DNA of 64,000 bases from Prinia subflava (GCF_021018805.1 NC_086249.1:79076472-79140471), one strand, 5' to 3'; positions 45,990 through 58,375 are shown, numbered from the stretch's first letter. Program-made: numbers and translations. The notes: generated from the sequence alone by a model not told the origin.

Positions 45990-46260
45990 GCCTTCTCGCC
46001 TTCGTCTTTGAAACTGTGTTTGAAACAGCAGCTGAAACACAATTAATTGTAACTGATTAACATGGATCAGTTTCGCCTCCAAAGCACTTTAAGTCAATTC
46101 AGCAGCCATAATAATAATAATTAATTCATTAATAAGTACTACTGGTGCTTCTTCACTAACGCCAAGAAAAGTTTCCCTGAGAAGTACAGGTGGCAGAGAG
46201 TGTTAAAATGAAAACATTTGCATGCAACTTTTTAACCAGAAGGGAAAGCACTTTGGTTAT
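45990..46260. promoter_or_regulatory. Candidate neural enhancer
   Basis: Unique AT-rich block between CpG islands with dense motifs: CAGCTG near 46029; the 12-bp palindrome ACAATTAATTGT (46039-46050), a paired TAAT homeodomain site; ATAATAATAATAATTAATTCATTAA-type cores (46107-46134); CAGGTG at 46187-46192; and a perfect octamer (ATTTGCAT, 46216-46223). No ORF. The density suggests an enhancer read by homeodomain, bHLH and POU factors. Conservation is not tested. Confidence 0.4.
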
Positions 46261-47865
46261 ATTTGGAGACATGTGTCTCACACATTTCCCCTTTTTTTTT
46301 GTAAACTATGTAAGAATAAACATTACAGCTCTGGGCTTTTAATTTCTCCAGATGGAATCATAAAGTACCTAGTAGATTTTTTTTTATTTTTTTTAATATA
46401 TACTATACAATTGAGGACACATGTCTGCTTTTCCTGATGAGGACCGAGAAGCAACTTAATTTGAAGGCATAACTACTGAACCACATTTTGAATAACACCC
46501 TCGAACAAGTTCACTTTAAAAGGCAGGAAACCACTAAGAGCAGAGCACTGAAAGTTGCTCCTTCCCATTCGAGCTGCAGTGGAAGCTCAGCAGCCTGACC
46601 TTCACATACACTTGGTCGTTTCGCACACACGTACAGAAGTACACACTCGCGGAGGTGGCAGGGTGCCTGGCTCTGCAGGGGGCTTTTCCAAGGCACTCGC
46701 ATCCCCCGTAAGTTCCCTCTGCTCTCTGTAGGCTGAAGACACTGCCCGGGATCCCACCCCCGGCGAGACGGAGGACTCCTCTGATCCGCGGGTGACGTGA
46801 GAGGTCTCCTCTGCCCCCCGGCTGAAGCAAGGGGCTCACTTACCCTCCCGGCGCTCCTCTCCGCTCCTCACACGCACACTTGCGCACCCAGCAAAGCGCT
46901 CTCGTGCGGGGCAAAAAGAGGAAGTTTGGAAACCTCACTGATCTTAGGGATCCAGGCGTGCTGAGGGGCGCAGGAGCCCCTAGGCTGGGAGAAAAAATAA
47001 TAATAAAAATTTGTTTTGAGTTGTTTTTTAAAATCCAAGGACAAGGTGTTTTTGTTTTTGTGGTTTTTTTTTTTTTTTTTTTTGGGGGGGGGGGGGGGGC
47101 ACTCACGGTAAGGGGGATGTTGGTGATGGAAATTACCAAAATACCCTACTCATCTCCATAGGCTCAGTCTCCCCCTTCCGTCTCCCCAGCTCCCCCGCTC
47201 GCCCCCCTTTTCTGACTTACATGTGTTTAGAGCAATGGTAAGGAGCCCAGCTGGAGCCCTGGCAGAGGGTGCGTTTAAAGTGGGGATGATTTACTCCTCC
47301 AGAGCTCGGGTCCCGCGTGTGAGCCTTCAGCCCCGTGTCAGCTGGGCACTGCAGACAAACAGCCTTAAATATGCATAAGGAACAGTTCGCTTTCTTAAAG
47401 GAGAACTTACCCCACCGGAAAGTTCACAGCCCGATGGCAGGCACGGGAGGGGGGTGCGGCGGTGGCCTTTGAGCCGGGACAGCCCTAACCCCTTCTTAAG
47501 GTGATCGCCACAGCGGCCCCGCTGCGGACGGGGCAGAGAAGCTCAGACTACTCCGTCAAGGCTTCTCTGATCCTCAGGTTGAGGAGCAGCAGTTTCATAC
47601 ACCGACCTATCCGTCCTGTCCTTGGCCGGGATGGGCGAGGGACAGAGCTATGCACCTAGCGCAGCCACTGACAAGCCGAAAACTTGAGGCGCTCTACACC
47701 CAGGGGAAACGCGGGACTCCAAACAAGGAAAAAAAAAAAAGCTTCGGGGTGAAGGACTGGGACTGATTAAACATCCAGCCATCAGAGCCCAAGCAGGCTG
47801 TGGACATTGTATGAGCAGCTTTTTGGAGAAGTAATGCAAGGGAGGTACGAGAGACTGCGTGTGGG
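46261..47865. other. Spacer, no gene seen
   Basis: AT-rich then mixed DNA with T-rich sequence near 46378-46395, the T20-G16 junction at 47064-47099 and moderately GC-rich sequence at 46670-46960 and 47440-47560. No supported ORF. Confidence 0.5.
47064..47099. repeat. T20-G16 homopolymer junction
   Basis: Twenty T followed directly by sixteen G. G16 can form quadruplex DNA and is a likely assembly weak point. Same layout as at 18780-18808. Confidence 0.85.
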
Positions 47866-47869
47866 TTTC

Positions 47870-48330
47870 GCCCAGCTCCCCGGTTGTGACCCGGCCGGCG
47901 CCTCCTCCCCGTTCCTGACGGGATGTTCTACCGGGAGGAAGGACGGCTCCGCCGGGCCCCCGCTCGCCCATTTGCCCCCAACTTTGCCCTTGTGGCTCCC
48001 GAGGGCCAAGCCCTGGCAGCCGCCGCGGGGCTGCGGGCAACTCCGGGCGCTGCCCTTGGGAAAGGGGCATCCCGACACCGAGCGCCGCTGCCCCCAGGCC
48101 CACCGCGGGGCCGACTCCCCGCGCTTCGGACAACAAGAGGGCTATTTCTTTTATTGTTGTTATTCTTTTCCCCTCGCCTCTGCACACGTGGTTGTAAGGT
48201 CTGTAGCGCCATCTAACGGGAGGCGGAGGCCGCTCCGCGCCGCCCGCCGCGGGGGGAGAGGGGCCGGGGCGGGCAGCGCCCTGGGGAGCGAGGGGGGCCC
48301 CGGCATGGAAAGGGAGCATATCCTGTGCAT
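47870..48330. promoter_or_regulatory. CpG island about 15 kb downstream
   Basis: Last clear CpG island of the window. Overlapping ORFs on both strands (up to 240 codons on -, 204 on +) are composition artefacts. Confidence 0.5.
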
Positions 48331-51300
48331 GAAACCTGCCCCAAGGGTGCTTGGTAACCCGGCCGGTCATTATCCTCCGGGAGCTTCTCTCCCCTTCTGC
48401 AGTTTTATTATGTCCTTGTAGTTGTGAAGAGCTGGAAGAGCTACCTCCGATTTTAGGGGTGGGAGGCTAGGGAGGAGGAATGAATAAATTCCAGTAGTCT
48501 GACAGAGTTGAGGGTGGAAGGAGAAGACCTCTCAACCCAGCACGTTTGACTTCTTTCCCTTTTCAGGGAGGTCAGGGAGGGCCCCAGCCGGCTGCTGAGT
48601 CTTACAAGTGAACAGGGCCCCCATTCTGCTGCTTTAGTATTTTAGTATACCAGGAAGCTTTTTGTTTCCAAAAATTTTGAGCATATGCTAATCTGACGAT
48701 TAAATTATGATGCTGCCCTTTTGACAGGGCACTTCAGCCATGCCTGTCCACATCCAGATAGGAGGCATCTGACTTGATCATCCCAGTTCTGTGAAGTCAC
48801 TGCATTAGTTGCCCAGATTAGGAGACTGTGCACCCCAGGCCTGTGACATGAGCAGCCTAAAGAAAAAGAGACTCTCCACAATGTTTGAGCTCATTTAAGG
48901 TCACATCCAGTCTCTACAGGTGCCTGCCTCACTTCAGCTCTTGCCTTCTCTAAGGCTGAAGCTAGAATTAGAGAACGCAGGTATTTTTGCTGAATGGGAT
49001 GTAAGTTTTTCTTTAGGTTTGAAGTTTTCCTTATTTCTGCTTCTGCATTTCTGTTACAGGTACAGAATGTGAGCTAAGTCTTCAAATACACATACCAATT
49101 TTACTGTGTTTGCTTAGGTCTTCTGTACATGCATGTTGGCAGGGAGTCCCAAAGAAGGACAGAAATCTTTCTGTCCATACTTCAAGTCATAAAATGGTAC
49201 TGTAGCCTTTGGCTAGCAACAACTGTATTTGCATGAGCCACTCAAACTCTATTTATTTTTCAGCCCAAGTTGTCCAATGCCTTTGAATGTCATTTCTGGC
49301 AAATCCTATGTGACTTAGATGACCAGGCTAAATTTGCCCAAATGATTTTGGCAAATTAGGTACCTGAGCATCACTGACATTGATTGACTCTGAATTGCCA
49401 CTACTAAGGCCCAGCTGGAAAAGAGAGGGTTTAGGCACCAAGTCCTGTGTGGGATTTTGACTTCCTCCAGACACCAATGAGGAGATAAAGGCTTAAACTA
49501 GAGTTACCAGTCTAAATTTTTTGTTGTACAACCAAGACCTCAGTCTTAAAGCCCATACTGAAATATTTAGATTTTAACTCCATCTATCTTGGTATTAACA
49601 TCTGAAACATCTTTGCATCATTTGGAAATTGTATTCTTCCACTTACATTGTCTATGCCTTCTGAACAGAAGAACAACTAATTGTTTTGAAAAACCTAGAC
49701 TTTAAAATTCAACTCTGAAGTCCCCTGTTAGCCAGAAACCAACATTTTAGGTGCTCTCTTTATCATGTGGAGCAAAACCTTCCTACACACCAGAAGGAAT
49801 TTTAAGTGCAAGGTGACCAGGACTTTATCCTTTCTAATTGTGCTATACCACAGGCCACTACATAAACCAGACAATTAAGCAGCAGTAATGACTGCTTGAT
49901 CAATACTCTGCTGCTTGGTCAAATTTTATTGGGTTTTGCATTTTCAGAGGTGAAAGTGTGATTCATAATTCCTGTCCCATGTCATTTTCTGACACCCTTT
50001 GAGCACCAGCAATTAAAAATAACACAAGTTTATTCCAGTATCAAAATAAAGTTTGTAAACAAAAACTAAACTTCGCATGAAGAAAATGAAATAACATACC
50101 ATCACTGAACTGGTTTTATTGACAAGTAAAGATAATGTGTGTGACCACAGACAGGAATAGATTTTCATTCTTGACTCTGGGAATGCTCCTCTTCTTCAAT
50201 GAGTGTGAAGAAAGGCAATCTCTATCTATGCTGAAAGGAAAATGCATTTTTCATTTTATGGACAATAGACAGCCTCTAATAGTCAGGCTAGGATGTCTCA
50301 GAGTAGGCATGAAAAATAAGACACACTCCAGTTCATTAGCCACCTAGGAAGAGTTAGGCTAGCAAGGTTTATGGCTAGTTCCACTGAAGGATTTACATGT
50401 CCTAAAAGTTAGTTGTCTCAGTACTTGAATTTCAAGTGCCTTTCCCTAAGAATGGCATCCCTGAGGTTGTGTTTGGCATCACGAGCTCATTCTACTGTGA
50501 ACTGAGCAGGTGTGTACAGACAAATCTTTTGTGCCTTATCCAAAGCCATACTGTCCAGCAAAGGACAGGAACAGCAGAGAAGCCCAGGATTGTGGTTACA
50601 TTGAGAAATAACATTTACTGAGAAAATTAGCTGAGAAAATTTTTTAAACTAAGACATGAAAAAGTTTTTCTCCATTTCTACATGAACAATATTGGAAGAA
50701 CAGCTACCCAACGCCTTTCAAATGGAGGATTTCCCCTGCTTTACCTCACAAGGACAGCAAATCCAGAAGAATGGCACATGGCACATTTTTCTGTCACAAC
50801 TTCTAGTTCAGGAAAGGTCCTCCTGATACTGGTGGTGGAGCTCTTTGAGCTCTACAGTAGCAGACATTAATTTGTGTCTATTGGGATGGGACATAAAGAT
50901 TGTAGTTGAACCCTACATATGACACATTTTCTCTTACTATATAATCTAGAGTAACTTTTTGGTTTCTCTGTTACTCAAAGAAGTTAAGGTTTGGTTTCTA
51001 AATTACTTCAGTGTTGTGAGTTTTCTCATACTTGAAAAAATGAGAACAGTTTCTTGAGCTAATTTAACTCAATGCATTTCCCAGGTCAGTCCCAGGAAGG
51101 CCACAGGCAGGATTGTGAAGAGGTAGAAGCTGTGGAAAGTCAGAGGTATCTTTCACTGTACAACTGATGGGGCTGAGCCCATCATAAGCTTTTGAGTTCA
51201 AATTTTCTGAAATTGTGGTGGCAGGTTTCTGTTTCTCAAAAGTTATTTTGGTCCGTCATTGGTGACCTATGTGACAGGCCTGTGTTTTTTGGTGGTTTCA

Positions 51301-54160
51301 CTTGTTTGCTTGTTTTTGTTTTGTTTTCTGAGGGGTTAGTTCTGAGTCAACTGAAAAAATCCCTCTGTCAGAACCAAGGCTTCTCTCATTGTTCTTCCCA
51401 TTCTAGTGCAGAAAGACAAGGGCCAAACCCCTTTGGGGTTCTCCTAGTAAAGCAAGGGGCATACATACTCCTTTGTACTAAATTGAAGCAACTTCATCCA
51501 CATGAATTTATTCAATTAAAATTGGAGTAGTTTTCAGAAGTGTTAGGGAATAAGACTCAGTGGGAGCTCAGTCCCTCTGTAATTCACAATCCCTTTATGT
51601 AGATGCCAATGTTTTGATTTGGCTGAATATCTTTAATATTTGGGTTTAAAACTTTTGGCCCATGTGTTCTGTTTCCTCAGGGCCCTCTAATCTTTAACTT
51701 TTACCATAGAAAAATCTTAATGTTTTCAAGGTTCCACCTTGCTGGCAATATGGTTTGAATCAGATACACAGCACAGAGACTATTTTGATTTTAAAAAAGA
51801 ACAACCTTATCGTTTTATTTCTGCAGGTATGAATAAAAATCTGATAGATCTTGTGTTTAGAGCTTGCCTTCTCTTGATAGCAGACAGCATGAGGAGTGTG
51901 ATATGGATCAGTGATACAACATGTTTTCCTTCATTAGAAACACAACCCCAACATTAAAGACAGCCTGCTGAAGAATCATATTCATTTAGTAATCATGTAA
52001 TTTCACAATCAAGGGGTTACTATCCGTCCCCCCACCCCAGCTTCCCTTTAGAATTGCCCATTTATGGACAACATCTGATACCAATAAGTTCATTATACTT
52101 ATTTCTAAAAGCAGTGCCTGCAGTTCAAATGGGGCTTTAGCAGTTGAGTTATCAGTTCCAGCACTATCTGCAGATGGGATTTATCTTCACTAACTTTAGC
52201 CATATACCAGGTAATGTGTAGGCCAAGTCTCGACTCCCTCTGCAGTCAGTGGAGAAAGACAGAGGGCAATTCATGCCAGCTAGCTTAGGCACCTACTAAA
52301 GGGAGGGATGAGTCACCTTTTGAAGCTGCCTGCACGGCTCAGTCAATTATAGCAGGCAGACAGGCAGTTACCTTAGTTATAGCATGTCTGACCAGATGGC
52401 TGAAGTTAGGGTGGATGGGTCCTGTTCTACCTATCTGTAGGCAGTGCGGATAAGGACCTGCTGCATTCAGCACTGGCTCAGGGCTCAGGATTAGTCAAGA
52501 GGTGCTGTTGTTCCTAAGTGTTAATGTGTTCTGCCCATAACAAACAATATCTCAGACAGGTTCTGGAAAAATGACTCCAGCCTGTACCTCATTTGATCAA
52601 TTTACAGTGATGCCAACTGAAATGCATTTTTATTTTGGCACACTTTATTTGCAATCCAGGCTGGAGCGATTCCTAGAAACAAGTCTTACAGTTTTTTTCA
52701 TGACAGGGTGAATTGAACCCTCCTTTTTGTTCAAACATTTTCTGCATAAAAAATATCAATCTATGAGCCAGGCATTAAACAAAACAAAGACTTCCAAAAC
52801 CCAAACCAAAATGAGGCAGCAATGAATATAGGAAGACCTTTACATGTGTTTGCCATGGATTGAAATACAACCCTTTACCCATGTCTAGCACACAGAACTT
52901 TATAGAGTTAAATCTATACCACGATAAACTCAATTTTTTCTCTCACTTTCCAGTTAGTGTGACCTCATCAAGCAGGAGGTATGAAGGCAAGGGAGATGCT
53001 GCACTGGGAAGTGGTAGAAGAAACAGTCATGCACCAAAGCATTTTGTGTGTGTTACAGTCCAAGGGCTCAAGCATCAGCTGGAGCTGGGTAGTGGTGGTG
53101 GGATCAGTCACATTTAGCTTGGGAGGGCATCGGGCTGAGTCAGTCTGCAGCACTGGGCTGAAACAAGCAGACTGTCAGAGTCATGGTGGAGACCAGAGAG
53201 GTGAATCTCGAGAGCAGAGCATGACACAGGGAATGGCTGGCTAACAGTGGCAGAGGCATAACCAAGCACCTTCAGAATGACATATCTGGGGGAAAGAGGA
53301 AGGGAGCTGTTACTATTAATGAAAACTTCACTCCAAAGACCCCTCTGGAGAAACAGCAGAAGCAGATGGACCCTGCAAACAGAGAAGAAAATACCTACTT
53401 GCTCATCTGTAAGGACTCCATATATATGATCCCAGTGAAGCCAATGGGTAATTTCCTACAGCCTCTTGCAAGAGGAAGAGCAAATCTTTAGCTCTGCAAG
53501 TAGGTTTAGCTTCAAACTGCAAAGAGCAGCACTGCATACACATGAAATGGAAATAGGCAAATAGCCTAGGCAACTTTATTTTCATTTTTGATGATGTTTG
53601 ACTAGCAGGTAGGTAGTGAATGGGACTTTTTCTCTATGTAGGACATAGCCAGTCTGAATATTTCAGATGGCAAAGTTCAGCTGAGTAGTCAGACAAGTCT
53701 GAGAAAGGTGTTTTAAATTTTCCATTAAAACCCACATTCTTCCTCTTACATGACTCAAGCTTCAGAATATGGCTCCAAATTGAAATTAAACGTTTTTTCA
53801 AGATTTGTGTCTTTCAGTTCATGTTTGGCAAACTAGCAATTGTTTGGAACTGAAAAGCTGCGAAAAGATCTACTAAACAGTGAAGGAGACCTGCAGACTT
53901 CTTTCATTATACAAATCTCTCCCTTTAATCTCTCCCTCAGATATTCAGCCATGGTTGAGCCCACAAGACTAACTTGGACTAGCAAGATCTCTTCTTGCCA
54001 CAAACACATAGATTTGCTTTCAACTGATGACTTTAGCAGCTTGAAAATATTTTTCTGCTTTTGTTGATTTCTTGTGGTTGGCTTGTATCTTTCCTCTCCT
54101 CTTTTTTTCCAGCATAACAAGCCAAGTTATTCAGGCATCTTCATGTTTCCTACTGGTCAA
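48331..54160. other. Intergenic, no gene seen
   Basis: About 5.8 kb of AT-rich unique sequence with short ORFs only. It includes the CAACTG-octamer pair at 49220-49234. No transposon recognised. Confidence 0.55.
49220..49234. promoter_or_regulatory. Second E-box/octamer pair
   Basis: CAACTG, one T, then ATTTGCAT: an E-box-type hexamer 1 bp from a perfect octamer in reverse orientation. The spacing matches the site at 43939-43953, but the E-box is a weaker variant. Confidence 0.35.
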
Positions 54161-54162
54161 GG

Positions 54163-54395
54163 TGGATATTAAGGAAAGATTTTTCAACCAGAGGATGATT
54201 GGGCCCTGGAACTGAGTCCCCAGGGCAGTGGTCATATCACCAAGCCTGACAGAGCTCAAGAAGCATTTGGACAACACTCTGAGGCACAGGGTGGGATTCT
54301 TGGGATTGTTCTGTGCAGGGCCAAGAGATGGACTTCAGTGATCCTTGTGAGTCCCTTGCAACTCAGGATATTCTGTGATGATCCTATGATTCTAA
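54163..54395 (+). mobile_element. CR1 LINE 3' fragment, + strand
   Basis: Reads as a CR1 3' end: decayed ORF2 C-terminus (CCTGACAGAGCTCAAGAAGC block, Ser-Leu-Thr-Glu-Leu-Lys-Lys), then CTGTGCAGGGCCAAGAG, GATCCTTGTGAGTCCCTTGC and the ATTCTGTGATGATCCTATGATTCT-type tail. The ORF is broken by an in-frame TGA (Trp-Asn-stop). It is a different CR1 subfamily from the copy at 1.3 kb. Confidence 0.92.
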
Positions 54396-54403
54396 GTAAT
54401 GTC

Positions 54404-54535
54404 ATTCACAGAATATTCTGAGTTGGAAGAGACCTACAAGGATTTTTGAATCCAACACTTAAGTGAATGGTCTGTACAGGGATCAAGCCTACAGGCTTAG
54501 TGTAGTCATGGTTCTGCACAGCTGAAATTGAGCTT
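54404..54535 (-). mobile_element. CR1 LINE 3' fragment, - strand
   Basis: Begins about 10 bp after the + copy: TTCACAGAATATTCTGAGTTGGAAGAGACC, then ACAAGGAT and CCAACACTTAAGTGAATGG, as in the reverse of a CR1 3' end. The pair is arranged tail to tail. Homology is clear to about 54490 and weak beyond. Confidence 0.85.
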
Positions 54536-57324
54536 TCCTGAGCATTGGTGCTCAGAGCTGCAGACAAGGTCTCCTCAGGTTTTCTGCTAAAGCATTAACA
54601 CTTTCTGATATCTGTCTCGCTGGAGTTTAGTTGCATGTTTGGTTGTCTGGGTTATACTGTAGCATAAGAATTACTTTGCATAGCATGGCCAGGTATTTGT
54701 GTTTACTTATAAGCTTGGGGAAATTGTACTGCTAGTAGTAACTTTGCATTTACATTTTTTGTTTAATCTTTGCTGGTTTTCAGAGTCTTGACATGCTTTT
54801 TATTCAATTAATGATACCTCTAAATAATTCATCTTTTAAAATTTAGAAGTCTGCACTAGTATCATGATCATTTGTGCAAATATGAAACAAGATTTGTCCC
54901 TACACTTAGTTTGATGTGCCTTCCTAATTGCTTCTGTCCAGCCTTGTGATGCTTTTTCTTCTTTTCAGTGGTGTCTGTATGCTATGAGCCAGATCCTTAG
55001 TACACACATAATTTTTCTGCAGAGCTCCAGCTAACAAATATCATCATCTGCGCTGCTGTGCCAAAGGCTGTAGTGAAACACAAGTGAAGAGTATTACACT
55101 GTTACCCCTGTGTAGGATAGTGTCCAAGAAAGCTTAGGAAGACTTTGTCACATTTAAATCCATTCCTTGTCTAAGACTTGGTCTTTCTTTTAAAAGACAT
55201 AACCTAATATACTGGCACACCTCTTGAAGTGGTTACACAACCAGGTTTTCTCTTCTGTCTGGTACACAGATTCCCAAAACTTTTAGTTGCTCACACCTGT
55301 AGAAGCTCCAGGACTCTCTCACGTTTTATGGCCCACACTCTGCAATCCATCTGAATTCAATAATCAATTCCAAAAGTTTACCAAACTCTGCCCTTTTAAA
55401 ATGCAAAATCTTATTAGCAGAGTCACTTGTTTGTTCACTTATTTAATTAGGAAGTGTCAGCCCCAGATCACTTGAACCAAAGTCCCATTTTTTTTTTTTT
55501 TTTTGGCTGCTGTTATCAGTTACCAAACCCAAGTCTCAATCAGTGTTACTTTTTAACAGTTCTGTGAGAATTTTATTAAGATATTGCAGACTATCACATC
55601 CATAAATATCTGGATTCTGTCATTTTTAGTGGTGGTTGTTCCTGATATTTGGGGAGGTAAAAATTTCCCTGCATGATACAAACTCAATTGAACTTGTCTC
55701 TTTAATGACATCATTGATGACTTTACACATAACCAAAACAAAATCAGGGGGCTTGCACTGTCCAAGTACTCTCCTTTACCAGCTTTCCCCAAAATTAATT
55801 TAACTGGAATAAATTCTGCTTTTTTATGCTATCCTTTCTGTACATCCTTCTTTGCAGTGTTTCATATCATTAATGCACAGTTGTCTGCCACCACCTTCAC
55901 CTTTACCTCTGCTTTTCTGAATAATGCATGTGCTTGGAGACCAGTGTTCCAGCTGTGATTGCTATTCTGTTCTGAGTGTATACTGTCCCACCAAGTGCCC
56001 TGCCTGCCTGCTCTTCCCTGGTTTGGTACATATACTGCTCTTAAAAATTTCTTTACCGCATAACCACATTTTTGTCAAGACCTGAACATGACGCTCACCG
56101 TATTGCCCCCTTGGAAGCAGTTCTCCTCACAGTTTGCACTTTCTTTATTCTTATTTCCTGTCATTCTGGTCACTTAAATTTCTTTATCCTTTGGCATACC
56201 CTCGTGTACCTACACTTTCCCCTCTGGTGCTCTATGGGCATGTGGAGATTATTCAAGTCTTTGACTCCGTACCCTTCCTTTCTCAGTTCAAAGCTCTGCT
56301 TATCAGTTCTGCCAGACTTGCTTCCAGAAAGCTGTTTCTACAGTTGCTTAGGCAGAGTCTGTCCTTCAAAAAGGGTCTTCTTTCAATAAATACATTCTAG
56401 TGGTCAAACATTGCCAGTCCTTTGGCTATCTGCTGATCTTTCTTAAAGCACTCTTATATTTGGCCTTGTTTTTATTTCATACAGTACCACTAAATGCCAG
56501 ACCCTAATGCTCTCTTTAAATAAGGTACATTAAGAAGGGAAAATTTAGAAATATTATGGCATCAACCCAAAATCTCCATTAATCTCCAGTTCTAAAAGTA
56601 AACTCCCTCATTCAATACGGCTGCCCAGAGAGACAACTGAGCAGCAACCACAACCAGCAGTGAATATTCTGTTCCACACCCCTCAGGATTTCTTGTCTAT
56701 GCAGAAAGTCTTGCCACCCTTGCTGTGTCTGTCAGAAGCATGAAAACAATTGCCTGAGGTGGATAGAAATATATCAGGGAAAAAAAGGCATTTTGCTGGT
56801 TTGTTCATCAAAACAGTTCCACTGACGTGGTTCTGTTGGCATTATATTAGTGTAGGTTTGCTGGAAAAGCTTTTCACATGTAATAGACAAGGTCTAATGG
56901 AATAGCAGAGGGCAGGGATTACTCCATGTCCTGCTTTGGAGGGTGATTCAGCAGGGGTGGCTTTAGAACAACATCAGTTTTGGGTAGAAATGAATGTGAA
57001 GTGAGAAAGGACAGGAATAGCCCCCAGAGAATTAAAAAAGGCTCCAGTGGCTGCCCTCCCTCATGGGTATTCTCTGCTCACAGAACTTCCTCAGATATCA
57101 GCATTCCTATGCCACAGGCTCAACAGACTCAGCAACCACTTCTGACAAGCTAATGATTTGCTCATGTTAGACTATAAGAAATCTTATTTAGAATATGAGT
57201 GGCTTCATAACAAGGGCAAAACGGTAAGGAAACAACACATGTAATTGTAAGGGACCCTGAAGAAGCAAGGTGGTCACTTGACTTGAGGAGAAAAAACACA
57301 TTCAAAGTTTGCTTTCCCTTTTCA
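54536..57324. other. Intergenic, no gene seen
   Basis: AT-rich to mixed DNA with a T20-type run near 55489-55504. The ORF at 56072-56389 (105 codons, hydrophobic) has no known domain and is not called. The 55.2-56.4 kb stretch might be an old unrecognised repeat; I could not identify it. Confidence 0.45.
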
Positions 57325-58204
57325 TTCTTCTCCCTCTTCCTCCTCTTTCCTTTCCTTTCCTTTCCTTTCCTTTTCCTTTCCTTTCCTTTCCTTTCCTTTC
57401 CTTTCCTTTCCTTCCTTTCCTTTCCTTTCCTTTCCTTTTCCTTTCCTTTCCTTTCCTTTCCTTTCCTTTCCTTTCCTTTCCTTTCCTTTCTTTCCTTTCC
57501 TTTCCCTTTCCTTTCCTTTCCTTTCCTTTCCTTTCCTTTCCTTTCCTTTCCTTTCCTTTCCTTTCCTTTCCTTTCCTTTCCTTTCCTTTCCTTTCCTTTC
57601 CTTTCCTTTCCTTTCCTTTCCTTTCCTTTCCTTTCCTTTCCTTTCCTTTCTTTCCTTTCCTTTCCTTTCCTTTCCTTTCCTTTCCTTTCCTTTCCTTTCC
57701 TTTCCTTTCCTTTCCTTTCCTTTCCTTTCCTTTTTCTTTTCTTCTTTCCCTTCCTTCCCTTCCCTTCCCTTCCCTCTTCCCTTCCCTTCCTTCCCTTCCC
57801 TTCCCTTCCCTTCCCTTCCCTTCCCTTCCCTTCCCTTCCTTCCCTTCCCTTCCCTTCCTTCCTTCCCTTCCCTTCCCCTTCCCTCTTCCCTTCCCCTTCC
57901 CTTCCCTTCCCTTCCCTTCCCTTCCCTTCCTTCCCTTCCCTTCCCTTCCCTTCCCTTCCCTTCCCTTCCCTTCCCTTCCCTTCCCTTCCCTTCCCTTCCC
58001 CTTCCCTTCCCTTCCCTTCCCTTCCCTTCCCTTCCCTTCCCTTCCCTTCCCTTCCCTTCCCTCTCCCTTCCCTTCCTTCCCTTCCCTTCCCTTCCCCTTC
58101 CCTTCCTTCCCTTCCCTCCCCTCCCCCCCGCTCCCCCTCCCCTCCCCTCCCCCTCCCCTCCCCTCCCCTCCCCCTCCCCTCCCCCTCCCCCCCCTCCCCC
58201 CTCT
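57325..58204. repeat. 880-bp homopyrimidine pentamer satellite
   Basis: Pure C/T on the + strand from 57325 to 58129, then one G at 58130, then C/T to 58204. Composition is zoned: (TTTCC)n from about 57346 to 57730; a short TTTTTCTTTTCTTC break; (CCCTT)n from about 57750 to 58110; then (CCCCT)n. On the other strand these are AAAGG, AAGGG and AGGGG. Occasional 4- or 6-bp units mark slippage. ORFs of 304-374 codons on both strands are repeat artefacts. Confidence 0.97.
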
Positions 58205-58375
58205 GACTCATATCTCTGTGGAATATGGGATGACATAGTTGATCCAAACTCACAGTAAAATTTGACTGAATGAAGTGCAGAAACATATTGGCACTATAAG
58301 CAGCTTTGTATTGTAATGAATTCGGAACTGATGTGTGAATACAGAAAAAAAATCCGTGGTATTTCTGGGAATGCT

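Noticed and set aside
54404..54490. Possible tRNA-like segment (GGGATCAAGCC resembles a B box)
   Set aside because: It matches the reverse of a CR1 3' region and cannot form a cloverleaf.
57162..58286. Long ORFs (304-374 codons) on both strands
   Set aside because: They are the pentanucleotide satellite read as repeating five-residue units; all frames are open because the unit contains no stop.
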